Shown: positions 18,092 through 26,450, numbered from the stretch's first letter. The stretch: 64,000 bases of DNA from Alkaliphilus transvaalensis ATCC 700919 (GCF_000621485.1 NZ_KK211286.1:248001-312000); one strand, 5' to 3'. Made by a program: numbers and translations. The notes: generated by a model from the letters alone, not told the origin.

Positions 18092-18898
18092 TTAATACAC
18101 CTGCTTAATTAAGATTTCGCCAATATTTAACTTTACATTGATGTCTAGTTTTTTATAGGCTTCGTCATAGTTTAAACTTCTATAATTAACACGACCGGGG
18201 GTTCCAGAATGCTCTTCGTTAAAGATTACAACAGAACCTAAATCTAAGTGAGCGTCTATATTGACAGCTATGTCAGCAGGGATAATAATTACAATGCTGC
18301 CAGTACAGCCAGAGACATCTAGATGGGTCTCACCTTCTTTAATATAAGCTTTAGAGAGATTGATTTTTGCTTCTCCAACCCCCACATGATAGGAAGAGTC
18401 TTCTAATACCCAGGGTTCATTGCCGATCTCAAAGGAACCAAAAAGTACATTTCTAGTATCATTATCTTGAGATGAAAAAAAGTGGATATGCTTATCTTTA
18501 AATTTAACTTTTTCTTTGTGTTTCCCATCTGAATGAAAGGTTACCACTTTCTTTCTTTTAGATGGAAAGATAAATGAAAGACCTACGAAAATAATGACTA
18601 CGGGGATAAAGGCATTCCAGATAGAGATGGAACCATTGGGAAACCAATTAAGTCGATTACCTAATAGCACTAACCCTAAAGTGGTAAGAAGCGTTGGGAA
18701 AAATAGATCACTGATACTCGGTCTTCTTTTATAAATAGAAAACTCGTCGTAAAATTCATGGATCCCCCAGAAAATCAGTAGGGCAGGCCAATAATTATAA
18801 ATTAAATCACCCATATTATAGGGAATAAGTTGCATATTGCTCAGTAGAAAGAGTATGCCAACACTAATTAATAATACACCAAATAAAAATCTCTTCAT
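18092..18898 (-). CDS. liaF: LiaF-like regulator of the cell-envelope stress kinase
   Basis: The 268-residue protein has four membrane segments in the first 110 residues (paired short helices, first beginning RFLFGVLLISVGILFLLS) and a soluble beta-rich C-terminal domain (about 150-268, LDVSGCTGSIVIIIPADIAV), as in LiaF/VraT. It heads the operon behind its own promoter and a dyad. AAAGGAGGA precedes the ATG. Its role, inferred from the family, is to hold LiaS inactive in the absence of stress. A second, related protein is encoded at 57922-58815. Confidence 0.88.
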   Translation of the reverse strand: MKRFLFGVLLISVGILFLLSNMQLIPYNMGDLIYNYWPALLIFWGIHEFYDEFSIYKRRPSISDLFFPTLLTTLGLVLLGNRLNWFPNGSISIWNAFIPVVIIFVGLSFIFPSKRKKVVTFHSDGKHKEKVKFKDKHIHFFSSQDNDTRNVLFGSFEIGNEPWVLEDSSYHVGVGEAKINLSKAYIKEGETHLDVSGCTGSIVIIIPADIAVNIDAHLDLGSVVIFNEEHSGTPGRVNYRSLNYDEAYKKLDINVKLNIGEILIKQVY

Positions 18899-18984
18899 AA
18901 AAAATCCTCCTTTATTATGTGATATAAGAAAAAGACCCTAACTTCCAATTTCTTGTTAAAAAACTTATCTGGTTATTTATTGTA

Positions 18985-19013
18985 ATTATAATATACATGA
19001 AATAAAGAGACAA
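18985..19013 (-). promoter_or_regulatory. Promoter of the liaFSR operon
   Basis: On the minus strand TTGTCT (complement of 19008-19013) and TATAAT (complement of 18985-18990) are separated by exactly 17 bp. The -10 is perfect and the -35 differs from TTGACA at two positions, as expected for a regulated sigma-A promoter. The liaF start codon lies about 85 bp downstream. Confidence 0.75.
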
Positions 19014-19040
19014 TAAAACCCACCATAGACGGTTTTTATC

Positions 19041-19062
19041 TCAGTCTAGAGACTTAGACTGA
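19041..19062. promoter_or_regulatory. 22 bp dyad, candidate LiaR operator
   Basis: TCAGTCTA, six bases, TAGACTGA: perfect 8 bp arms placed 27 bp upstream of the liaF -35 box. No T-tract follows on either strand, which argues against a terminator. The AGTCT/AGACT arms resemble published LiaR/CesR/VraR boxes (inference from memory of those consensus sequences). This would make the operon self-activating. Confidence 0.55.
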
Positions 19063-19082
19063 CCCTAGTAGAGGAATTAAGA

Positions 19083-19117
19083 AACCCCAGTTGCCAACTA
19101 ATAGGCTTCTGGGGTTA
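19083..19117 (-). terminator. Terminator after the CBS-domain gene
   Basis: On the minus strand AACCCCAG and CTGGGGTT (complements of 19109-19116 and 19083-19090) enclose a loop with an extra GCC/GGC pairing, followed by TCTTAATT. It lies 17 bases after the stop of the CBS gene. Confidence 0.7.
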
Positions 19118-19132
19118 TTGATTTATGGTATG

Positions 19133-19576
19133 TTATACACTCATCAGATTTGCTTGGAAGGTTAAGTTATGGTTCCTTTGGGCTAGGTTGTATAGGTAGG
19201 TCATGACAGCGTTTCTTGTCACAATACCTACAAAGATGTTTTTATCATCTACTACAGGAACAAAGTTTTGATTAGAGATTAGTGAAAATAAATCTTCAAT
19301 ATCAGAATTTATGGAAACGGGTTTATTGTGCATGTGTTTTGGTACATCCTGTAAACGTATCTCCGAAGTCTCCTTAAAGGTAAGTCCTGAAGTATTTTTA
19401 AGTTTCCATAGAAGATCTCCTTCGGTTAAGGTGGAAACATATTCACCTTTCTCATTAATTAGAGGAACAGCTGTATATCGATGGTATTCCATTTTTTCTA
19501 AGGCTTGTCGCATTGTTGCATTGTGGGGTAAATAAACACTTTCACTTTTAGGGGTTATAAAAAAAGCAATATTCAT
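19133..19576 (-). CDS. CBS-domain pair protein (DarB-like)
   Basis: The 147-residue cytoplasmic protein consists of two CBS motifs (about 14-60 and 80-140: RYTAVPLINEKGEYVSTLTE and NFVPVVDDKNIFVGIVTRNA) and nothing else. Such stand-alone pairs bind adenine nucleotides. The layout matches Bacillus DarB/CbpB, which binds cyclic-di-AMP and controls (p)ppGpp synthesis, but the assignment to that subgroup is tentative. A ribosome site (GGGAGGAG) precedes the ATG. It is not in the lia operon, because a terminator and the lia promoter lie between. Confidence 0.8.
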   Translation of the reverse strand: MNIAFFITPKSESVYLPHNATMRQALEKMEYHRYTAVPLINEKGEYVSTLTEGDLLWKLKNTSGLTFKETSEIRLQDVPKHMHNKPVSINSDIEDLFSLISNQNFVPVVDDKNIFVGIVTRNAVMTYLYNLAQRNHNLTFQANLMSV

Positions 19577-19891
19577 TAAATCTCCTCCCTTTGGTCTATA
19601 TCTATTATATCATAGAATGCTTGCAATTATATTACTGTTACATTTAAATTTAAGGGCTACCCCTTAGCATATAACTATTATAACTTGTAATTATTAATTT
19701 GGAGTATATATTTTCTTAAATATTTATAAAAATCTTTAGTTAAGATAGGAGGTTGTATAATCTTCCTAAATGAAACTAAATCAAATTATTTCATGTCAAT
19801 ACATTTCCTTTATGAAAAAATCACTTGTTTTTTAAAAATGCATAAGATGAAAGTAAAAGTAAAGCCATGGGCTTTTGTAGGAGGAAAGAAT
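19577..19891. other. Divergent intergenic region before the NlpC/P60 gene
   Basis: This 315 bp AT-rich gap separates divergent genes. It holds a small dyad (TAAGGG, CTA, CCCTTA-like, near 19650) and a short AAAGCC/GGCTTT hairpin just before the ribosome site near 19861-19876. I looked for the conserved blocks of the cyclic-di-AMP riboswitch common before such hydrolase genes and did not find them. Confidence 0.45.
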
Positions 19892-20338
19892 ATGGATCAA
19901 ATGGCTTATCGGAATAAATTGACTGAGTTAGTTGAGAAGTATAGATATGTAAACTTTCAACACAACGGGAGGACTTTAGAAGAAGGTTTAGACTGCTTAG
20001 GATTTATGGTTATGTTTTATAAAGATTTTGGCATAGAGATCCCCAGTGGAGACGGTAATGATATTGAAAAGGATTGGTATAGATATGATCCTGAAAGATA
20101 CCTGAGGGGACTTAAATCTATAGGGGGAAAAGAAGTTGAGCTTCATGAACTAGCACCCTTAGATCTTATCTATTTTTCAGTCAAGAAGAATATAGTAACC
20201 CACACTGGGATTATGGTATCAAATCGAGAATTTGTTCATATGTCTCCGAGAAAGGGTTTTACACTTGACTCTATGGCAAGGCATTGGCGAAAATTTAGAG
20301 GTGGAATAAGGTTAGTTAATGGTTTTATCATTAAATGA
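19892..20338 (+). CDS. NlpC/P60-like cysteine peptidase, no signal peptide
   Basis: The 148-residue protein has the NlpC/P60 core: the nucleophile block EGLDCLGFMVMFYKDFG (Cys near residue 33), the histidine block VTHTGIMVSN, and a further histidine in FVHMSPRKG. The family cuts gamma-D-glutamyl-diamino-acid or related amide bonds in peptidoglycan. ATG 19892 follows AGGAGGAAAGAAT; an upstream in-frame ATG at 19793 has no ribosome site and would add an unrelated basic segment. No signal peptide or cell-wall anchor is seen, so it may act inside the cell on recycled muropeptides, or on another substrate. Confidence 0.8.
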   Translation: MDQMAYRNKLTELVEKYRYVNFQHNGRTLEEGLDCLGFMVMFYKDFGIEIPSGDGNDIEKDWYRYDPERYLRGLKSIGGKEVELHELAPLDLIYFSVKKNIVTHTGIMVSNREFVHMSPRKGFTLDSMARHWRKFRGGIRLVNGFIIK

Positions 20339-20577
20339 GGCGATAGATTATATTATCCATATTAATTTAAAACTAAGGTTGTAGGTCACATCGAAGGATT
20401 CTTGATATAAAGTAATATTGCTAATGTCTGCTAAGGGTGGGTAAAATAGTCTGAAGCAGGCATTACATATATTTTTGTGATAAAATAAATAAATATATTT
20501 AAGTTGTCAGAAAAGGGGTATTAAACTAAAAATTAAAAATCCCAAGATTTTATGATGCATGGGAGGGGGACTGGATC

Positions 20578-22734
20578 ATGACAGAATATTCCATATCAAA
20601 GGATCGATTACTAATACTTATGGAGGAAGTGGTAGATGGAATCTTGTTGGTCGATTTTGATGGGACATGCCTTAATGTAGTAGTATCTAAAGGGTACTTC
20701 AACACGCTAACAAAAGATATAATTGGAAGAAAAATAGATGATTTTTTACCGAAAACATTAATTAAACAATTTTATTTCTTGAGGGAAGAGGTAAGTAGAA
20801 AAGATAATAAGCTAGATAATATTCATAGGTCTAAAGGCATGCTAGTAGTTAATGATAAACGTTTTCATTATGAAATAATGTTGATAGTGGGAGAGGATAA
20901 CGTAATAACTCTTATCTTTTCTGATATTTCAGAAAAGAAAGAATTAGAAGAACGACTTAGATCATATCAGTGCTTATTTGATAATACGCCAGATGCGATG
21001 GTTAGGTTTGATAATAATCATGGGATTGTAGAGATTAATAGCGAGTTTAGTAAACTATTTGGATATAGTATTGACGAAGTAAAAGGTAAACATATTAATG
21101 ATGTCATAGACCCCCAGCAGAAAGTTAATCAATATGGATCTTATGAAATTTTAAGGGGAAAAACAATTTTATTTAATGACACCGTAAGATATGATAAAGA
21201 ACACAATGAAATAAATGTTATATTAAGGGGTGCGCCGATTATAGTTAATGATGAAGTAATAGGAGGCTATGTAATTTATACAGATATCAGGGAACGAAAG
21301 TTAAATAGAGAGAGAATCCTATATCAAAAAAAGACCTTAGACTCATTGTTTAAATACTCCCCCGATGCAATTGTTTATTTAGATAAGCAAGGTAATATCA
21401 TCAATATAAATGATCAGTTTAAAAAAGTTTTTGGTTATACTTTAGAAGAGTGCAAAGGAAAAAATTTAGATGAGTTAATTACAAATAAAGATGGTTTAGA
21501 AGAAGCAAAGGAATTAAGTAGATTAACAATAGAAAATCAACAGGTGGAGGTAGAGGCTTATCGAAAGCGAAAAAATGGTGAGCTTTTTCCAGTAGCTATA
21601 AGGGGAGGACCAACTATTGTTAATGGAAAGATAATTGGAATGTATGGCTTTTATACTGATATTACCGAAAGAAAAATTTCTGAAGATCGAATTCGCTACT
21701 TAAGTTTTCATGACAAATTGACAGGACTATATAATCGGGCCTATTTTGAAGAGAAACTGAGCAACTTAGATACAGAGAAGAATTTTCCTATTTCCATCAT
21801 TGTTGGGGATGTAAATGGTCTTAAATTAACCAATGACGTTTTTGGCCATGCAGAGGGAGACCGACTATTAGTTAAAATAGCAGAGATCATTAGGACTGCC
21901 TGTAGAAATAAGGATATTGTAGCCCGTTGGGGGGGAGATGAATTCGCTGTGATCCTTCCGCAAACAGATCTGGTAGTAGCGAAAGATATCTGTTTAGAAA
22001 TTCAGAGATTATGTAAAGAAGCAGAAGAGGACCCAATCAAAATTAGTATTTCATTAGGTTGTGCAACTAAGACTTTAAAGGAAGAAGTAATATCCGATGT
22101 AATAAAAGAGTCTGAAGAGAAAATGTATCGAAACAAATTACTAAAAAGTAAAAGTATTCGTAGTCATATGATTTCCTCCCTTCAAAATTCCCTTATGTCA
22201 AGAAGCTATGAATCAAAGGAACATGGAGAAAGGATAAAAAAATTATCCATTTTGCTGGCAAAAAAAATTGGGCTAAGTGATGATGAGATAAGCGACTTAG
22301 GATTATTATCAATACTACATGATATTGGAAAAATTGCTATATCAGACAAAATACTCAATAAAGCAGGTAAGCTAACTCAAGAAGAATGGGAAGAAATGAA
22401 GCGCCATTCAGAAATAGGTTATCGGATTGCAGAATCATCCCCTGACCTTTTTCATATAGCAAAATATATACTTTTTCATCATGAAAGATGGGACGGAAAA
22501 GGATATCCAAATGGGTTAGTAGGGGAAGAAATACCTCTTTTGTCAAGAATTCTATCAATTATAGATACATATGATGTTATCACAAATGAAAGAATCTATC
22601 AAAAGGCTAGAAGTCATGAAGAGGCTATAAAAGAAATTAAAAGATGTTCCGGTACTCAATTCGATCCAGTCTTGGTGGCTCAGTTTGTAGACTTAATGGA
22701 AAATATTAAAAAAGACGGAAGGGATCGTGGGTAA
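20578..22734 (+). CDS. PAS-PAS-PAS-GGDEF-HD-GYP cyclic-di-GMP enzyme
   Basis: This 718-residue protein joins a degenerate PAS (about 5-120), two clear PAS domains (about 125-245 and 250-372, NSEFSKLFGYSIDEVKGK and NDQFKKVFGYTLEECKGK), a GGDEF domain (about 375-530, intact RWGGDEFAVILP) and an HD-GYP domain (about 540-710, SILHDIGKIAISDK, HHERWDGKGYPNGL). The two catalytic domains make and break cyclic-di-GMP. I see no obvious RxxD inhibitory site before GGDEF. No membrane segment is present. GGAGGGGG precedes the ATG. It is the third HD-GYP-type gene within 10 kb. Confidence 0.93.
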   Translation: MTEYSISKDRLLILMEEVVDGILLVDFDGTCLNVVVSKGYFNTLTKDIIGRKIDDFLPKTLIKQFYFLREEVSRKDNKLDNIHRSKGMLVVNDKRFHYEIMLIVGEDNVITLIFSDISEKKELEERLRSYQCLFDNTPDAMVRFDNNHGIVEINSEFSKLFGYSIDEVKGKHINDVIDPQQKVNQYGSYEILRGKTILFNDTVRYDKEHNEINVILRGAPIIVNDEVIGGYVIYTDIRERKLNRERILYQKKTLDSLFKYSPDAIVYLDKQGNIININDQFKKVFGYTLEECKGKNLDELITNKDGLEEAKELSRLTIENQQVEVEAYRKRKNGELFPVAIRGGPTIVNGKIIGMYGFYTDITERKISEDRIRYLSFHDKLTGLYNRAYFEEKLSNLDTEKNFPISIIVGDVNGLKLTNDVFGHAEGDRLLVKIAEIIRTACRNKDIVARWGGDEFAVILPQTDLVVAKDICLEIQRLCKEAEEDPIKISISLGCATKTLKEEVISDVIKESEEKMYRNKLLKSKSIRSHMISSLQNSLMSRSYESKEHGERIKKLSILLAKKIGLSDDEISDLGLLSILHDIGKIAISDKILNKAGKLTQEEWEEMKRHSEIGYRIAESSPDLFHIAKYILFHHERWDGKGYPNGLVGEEIPLLSRILSIIDTYDVITNERIYQKARSHEEAIKEIKRCSGTQFDPVLVAQFVDLMENIKKDGRDRG

Positions 22735-22750
22735 GTCTCTAGGGATAAAT

Positions 22751-22800
22751 AAAAAAGCTAGTAAACCTTATATGTTGATAAACTTAGGTTTACTAGCTTT
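22751..22800. terminator. Bidirectional hairpin between the GGDEF/HD-GYP gene and larB
   Basis: AAAGCTAGTAAACCT (22754-22768) pairs perfectly with AGGTTTACTAGCTTT (22786-22800). On the minus strand it is followed by TTTTTTATTT, a good T-tract for ending the larCB transcript; the + strand tract is weaker. Confidence 0.8.
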
Positions 22801-22953
22801 AAACAATCCATGCTAAGGTAAGGAGAGAAAGCTATTAAAATTAATGAATTATAAAAGGTATTGGATTAATACCGGTACTTAGATAATCTAAGTAGATTTC
22901 TAATTGCTGATTTAACTTGATATCTAGCATAAGCTGATGATGAATCGATTATG

Positions 22954-23700
22954 TTATAAATGATTGATCATGCTAGCCATATAACCTGCACCAAAACCGT
23001 TATCAATATTAACGACAGCGGTTCCACTAGAACAGCTATTTAGCATTGATAAAAGGGGGGCTAAACCACCAAAATTAGCACCATAACCTACACTGGTAGG
23101 AACAGCAATAACAGGTTTATCCACAAGTCCACCAATAACACTACCTAAAGCACCTTCCATTCCTGCAACTGCAATAACTACTTGAGCACCTCTTATGATA
23201 TCTAAATTAGCAAATAATCGATGGATACCTGCTACCCCTACATCATAAACTCTTTCAACTTTATTACCTAATATCTCAGCTGTAATTGCAGCTTCTTCAG
23301 CAACGGGAATATCAGAAGTTCCACCTGTAACCACCACAATGTAGGTGGATTTAAGCTCTAATTCCTTTTGTTTGATAGTGAGGGTTTTTGCTAAAGGATG
23401 ATAATTGACTTCAGAATAAAGTTTTTGTACTTCTTCAAACATTTCTTTAGTAGCTCTGGTTCCTAAAATATTATTACCTTTTTCTAAAAGTGAGCCAACG
23501 ATTGCAACTACGTGTTCAGTAGTTTTTCCTGCACAATAGATAATCTCGGGATAGCCCTGTCTTAGTTCCCGATGGTGATCTACTTTTGCAAATCCAAGGT
23601 CATGAAAAGGCAGCTGTTTTAAGTTGGATAAGGCCTCATCTATGGTTATGTTGTTGTTTTTAACGTTCTCTAATAATTGCTTAAGTTCTTTAGTATTCAA
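22954..23700 (-). CDS. larB: Nickel-pincer cofactor biosynthesis protein LarB
   Basis: The 248-residue protein matches LarB, the AIR-carboxylase-like enzyme that carboxylates and hydrolyses nicotinic acid adenine dinucleotide in the first step of making the nickel-pincer cofactor. Visible blocks are KVDHHRELRQGYPEIIYCAG, VVTGGTSDIPVAEEA, and VAGMEGALGSVIGGLVDKPV. The start is TTG, with AGAGGTGAT 5 bases before it. It follows larC by 31 bp on the minus strand, so the operon order is larC-larB. The sulfur-insertion enzyme LarE and the lactate racemase LarA are not in the window. Confidence 0.95.
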   Translation of the reverse strand: MNTKELKQLLENVKNNNITIDEALSNLKQLPFHDLGFAKVDHHRELRQGYPEIIYCAGKTTEHVVAIVGSLLEKGNNILGTRATKEMFEEVQKLYSEVNYHPLAKTLTIKQKELELKSTYIVVVTGGTSDIPVAEEAAITAEILGNKVERVYDVGVAGIHRLFANLDIIRGAQVVIAVAGMEGALGSVIGGLVDKPVIAVPTSVGYGANFGGLAPLLSMLNSCSSGTAVVNIDNGFGAGYMASMINHL

Positions 23701-23731
23701 AATATCACCTCTTCTAACGATTAATTAGCTA

Positions 23732-25084
23732 TTATTTAATTTGTTCTTGGTAAAGTTTATTAACAAGCTCATAAACCTTCTGAAGGGGAAGATTGTGGGT
23801 TTTAGCTATCCGTTTACAGTCTTCGTATTCTGGCTTATGTTTAAGTTCTTGTTCTCCATAGTAAACACATTTAAAGTTAACTTCGCCAAAGGGAGTCGTT
23901 ACACTTTTAATCACTCTTTTCAGCATTACTTTGTCCACATTGTAGGTTCTTATCCCTATAGTAGAGGTCTCTAAAAAAAGTGTCTCCATTATTTGGTTAA
24001 TGATATCAGCCGAACATAAGACGCTCAGCTTAATTGCATTTCTGCCTTTTTTCATAAGAATTGGCGTGACCCAAACATCCATTGCTCCCTTCTCTAATAA
24101 TTTTTCCATTATGTAGGGATGAATTTCTGGATTACCATCATCAATATTACATTCTATTATTGAAGCTTTTTCTTTGAGGGTTTCGGGAAGGTCCATTACT
24201 TTTTCTTCTATTTCTCCAACAAAAACCCTAAGAACATTAGGGACAGGATTATCTCGTCCTCCAATACCATATCCAATGCGCTTAATACAAAACTCTTTAT
24301 TATCTGAGAAGTCATCAGCAAGCACTTTAACGATAGCAGCACCTGTTGGGGTGGTTAGTTCTTTTTCAACTGGTCCAGAGGTAATTTTTATTCCCTTTAA
24401 TATTTCTACAGTAGCAGGAGCTGGAACAGGGAATTTTCCGTGGGCGCAATTTACGAAGCCGCTACCAACAGCAATAGTTGAAAATATTACTTTATCAACT
24501 TTCATGTAATCGATGCAAATGGCGGCACCCACAATATCAACAATTGAGTCTATAGCACCAACTTCATGAAAATGCACATCTTCTAGGGATTTACCATGTA
24601 TTTTAGCCTCAGCAGTGGCTATGTGTTTAAACATTTCAAGGCTGATGGACTTAATTCGATCATTAAGATCACTTTCATTTATGATTTTAGAGATATCATG
24701 TAAATTTCTATGATTATGTTCATGGTTGTGATTATGTTCATGGTTGTGATTATGTTCATGGTTGTGATTATGTTCATGGTTGTGATTATGTTCATGGTTG
24801 TGATTATGTTCATGGTTGTGATGGTGTTCATGGCTGTGATGGTGTTCATGATGATGATGCCCATGATGACCATGTTCAGCCTGATGATGGCTCAACTTGA
24901 CATTAGCTCTTGTTCCATTAATACCTTTTCTTTCATCTTGAAAAACTTCTAATTGATAGCCAGATACCTTCAATAGGTTTAACTGATTTCTTAAATAGCT
25001 TTCATCTACTCCAATATCTAGCATAGCGCCTAAAAACATATCTCCGCTGATACCTGAAAAACAGTCAAAATATAGTATTTTCAT
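23732..25084 (-). CDS. larC: Nickel-pincer cofactor biosynthesis protein LarC (nickel insertion)
   Basis: The 450-residue LarC inserts nickel into the pincer cofactor in a CTP-dependent reaction (family knowledge). The N-terminus MKILYFDCFSGISGDMFLGA, the block EDVHFHEVGAIDSIVDIVGA and the C-terminal LKHKPEYEDCKRIA are typical. Residues about 78-128 are a histidine-rich stretch built on the period HNHNHE, encoded by a perfect 18 bp tandem repeat, and probably store or capture nickel. Many LarC have a histidine loop here, but this one is unusually long and regular. ATG 25084 follows GGAGGTG; an upstream in-frame codon at 25120 does not. LarB is downstream in the same operon. Confidence 0.94.
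   Translation of the reverse strand: MKILYFDCFSGISGDMFLGAMLDIGVDESYLRNQLNLLKVSGYQLEVFQDERKGINGTRANVKLSHHQAEHGHHGHHHHEHHHSHEHHHNHEHNHNHEHNHNHEHNHNHEHNHNHEHNHNHEHNHRNLHDISKIINESDLNDRIKSISLEMFKHIATAEAKIHGKSLEDVHFHEVGAIDSIVDIVGAAICIDYMKVDKVIFSTIAVGSGFVNCAHGKFPVPAPATVEILKGIKITSGPVEKELTTPTGAAIVKVLADDFSDNKEFCIKRIGYGIGGRDNPVPNVLRVFVGEIEEKVMDLPETLKEKASIIECNIDDGNPEIHPYIMEKLLEKGAMDVWVTPILMKKGRNAIKLSVLCSADIINQIMETLFLETSTIGIRTYNVDKVMLKRVIKSVTTPFGEVNFKCVYYGEQELKHKPEYEDCKRIAKTHNLPLQKVYELVNKLYQEQIK
24711..24854. repeat. 18 bp tandem repeat inside larC
   Basis: Six identical copies of TGATTATGTTCATGGTTG (24711-24818) are followed by two degenerate copies (24819-24836, 24837-24854). On the coding strand each unit encodes six residues alternating His with Asn and Glu. 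Unit identity at DNA level implies recent expansion by slippage, and the length is probably variable between strains. Confidence 0.95.
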
Positions 25085-25120
25085 AAATGACACCTCCAAA
25101 AATATGTAATAAGACCACAA

Positions 25121-25152
25121 AAAAAGAGGGGACCCTCTAACTTGGTGGTCAA
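25121..25152 (-). terminator. Hairpin with T-tract in the larC leader
   Basis: On the minus strand AGAGG, GTCC, CCTCT and seven T lie within an outer pair GACCAC/GTGGTC, some 40-70 bases before the larC start. It could be an attenuator or a weak terminator for upstream transcription. The inner stem is only 5 bp, so this is uncertain. No known riboswitch fold was recognised beside it. Confidence 0.4.
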
Positions 25153-25324
25153 GTATTAGTATTTAAAAAGCTTTTAGTACTTATTCGTTAAATGATATAA
25201 GAATCCTTCTTAATTGGGAAAAATCAGATATTTTTTATTTAACCTGTCCTTGTTAATGTAGTTGAAGCATATATATAAAAAATAAAAGAATTATGACCAA
25301 TTTTAATGAAGGAGGTTCATTGTT

Positions 25325-26092
25325 ATGAGGAAAAATTATATGCTGTTACAGGTATTAAATATTGTCTTTTTTATTATGATGATTTTAGTGAATTGGTTGG
25401 CAAATCGAATACCTATAGGTGGCTATACTACTGGGGAAGTTTCTAGTATGTATCCTAACTTATTCACACCAGCTCCTATTACTTTTGCTATCTGGGGAGT
25501 TATTTATTTTTTACTAGGACTATTTATTGTTTATCAAGGTAAAAGTTTAGTGATTAATGGAAAAGACAATTTAATTTTTATTGACCAAATAGGAATTTGG
25601 TTCATTGTATCTTGTATAGCAAATATAAGTTGGATATTAGCTTGGCACAACTTAAAAATTCCCCTTTCTATGGCATTTATGCTTTTACTTTTATTTTCAA
25701 TTATTAAGATATACCAAAATCTAAATATTGGCAGAGTTAAGGTAGATAAGAGAATAGAAATATATGTTCACTTACCCTTTCAAGTATATTTAGGTTGGAT
25801 CGTAATAGCAACAATTGCTAACTTAACAACTTTATTGGTATATTTTGGATTAAATGGATTAGGAACTTTGGCGGCAATTTGGACTATTGCAGCATTAATC
25901 TTTGGCACCATAGTTAGCTATAGAATGTTAGTTAGAAGAAGGGATACCGTCTTTTGCCTTGTTGTTCTTTGGGCGTATTTAGGTATTATCATACATCAAT
26001 TAAGACAACAAGAAAGCTATCCCTCAATCATTATTACTGCTATTTTATGTATGACATTGATCGTGTTTTTTCTAACCCCTAAAAAGGGATAA
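25325..26092 (+). CDS. TspO-like (tryptophan-rich sensory protein related) membrane protein
   Basis: The 255-residue protein has about seven membrane segments. It resembles the longer TspO/MBR-related proteins of Firmicutes in its first half: TTGEVSSMYPNLFTPAPITF followed by AIWGVIYFLLGLFIVYQ, then WFIVSCIANISWILAWH. Classic TspO proteins have five segments and about 160 residues, so this is a distant relative at best and its ligand is unknown. AGGAGG precedes the ATG. It stands alone, with a terminator 160 bases downstream. Confidence 0.7.
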   Translation: MRKNYMLLQVLNIVFFIMMILVNWLANRIPIGGYTTGEVSSMYPNLFTPAPITFAIWGVIYFLLGLFIVYQGKSLVINGKDNLIFIDQIGIWFIVSCIANISWILAWHNLKIPLSMAFMLLLLFSIIKIYQNLNIGRVKVDKRIEIYVHLPFQVYLGWIVIATIANLTTLLVYFGLNGLGTLAAIWTIAALIFGTIVSYRMLVRRRDTVFCLVVLWAYLGIIIHQLRQQESYPSIIITAILCMTLIVFFLTPKKG

Positions 26093-26450
26093 TTAGGTTG
26101 AGAAAAGATGAATAAAAAAATTTTAAAATTTGGTTTTTAACATATTTCTAAGCCCTATAAATGTTTAAGTATTGGTTTAATGTAGGGAATTGAAAAAATA
26201 CTGATGTATTAATTTTAGTAGCTTAATATCATCAAGGTAAACTATATTTAAAGTCTTCTAACTGAAGACTTTATTTTTTTGAGGGAGAATGATAATATCT
26301 AGTTATTCAAATTTATATGGTGCAAATGTAAAAACCACCATTTTAGTTGAGTTAATATTAAATTAGCAATATAATAAGACTAAGTATTTACTAATTTAAT
26401 AACATACATAATAAAAAGTCTTGGCTATTTCATGAAGGGAGCACCAATTG
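26093..26450. other. Intergenic region with terminator, no gene seen
   Basis: Between the TspO-like gene and the restriction-modification gene I see no open frame with a ribosome site. The only clear element is the terminator at 26250-26280. The remainder is very AT-rich, and the promoter of the downstream gene must lie in its right part. Confidence 0.5.
26250..26280 (+). terminator. Terminator before the restriction-modification gene
   Basis: AAAGTCTTC, TAACT, GAAGACTTT and ATTTTTTT form a perfect 9 bp stem with T-tract. It lies about 160 bases after the TspO-like stop codon, so that transcript has a long 3' end or this terminator belongs to an unseen short RNA. Confidence 0.85.

Noticed and set aside
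19850-19880. AAAGCC-ATG-GGCTTT before the NlpC/P60 gene, considered as a riboswitch expression platform
   Set aside because: The loop has only three bases, there is no T-tract and no aptamer upstream.
20420-20460. Stem TGTCTGCT/AGCAGGCA before the GGDEF/HD-GYP gene, considered as a cyclic-di-GMP riboswitch
   Set aside because: The conserved blocks of the cyclic-di-GMP-I and -II aptamers are absent; it is only a short hairpin.
24679-24952. Open frames on both strands across the larC histidine tract
   Set aside because: They arise from the 18 bp tandem repeat read in other frames, giving runs of Met-Ile-Thr or Phe-Met-Val; there is no ribosome site.
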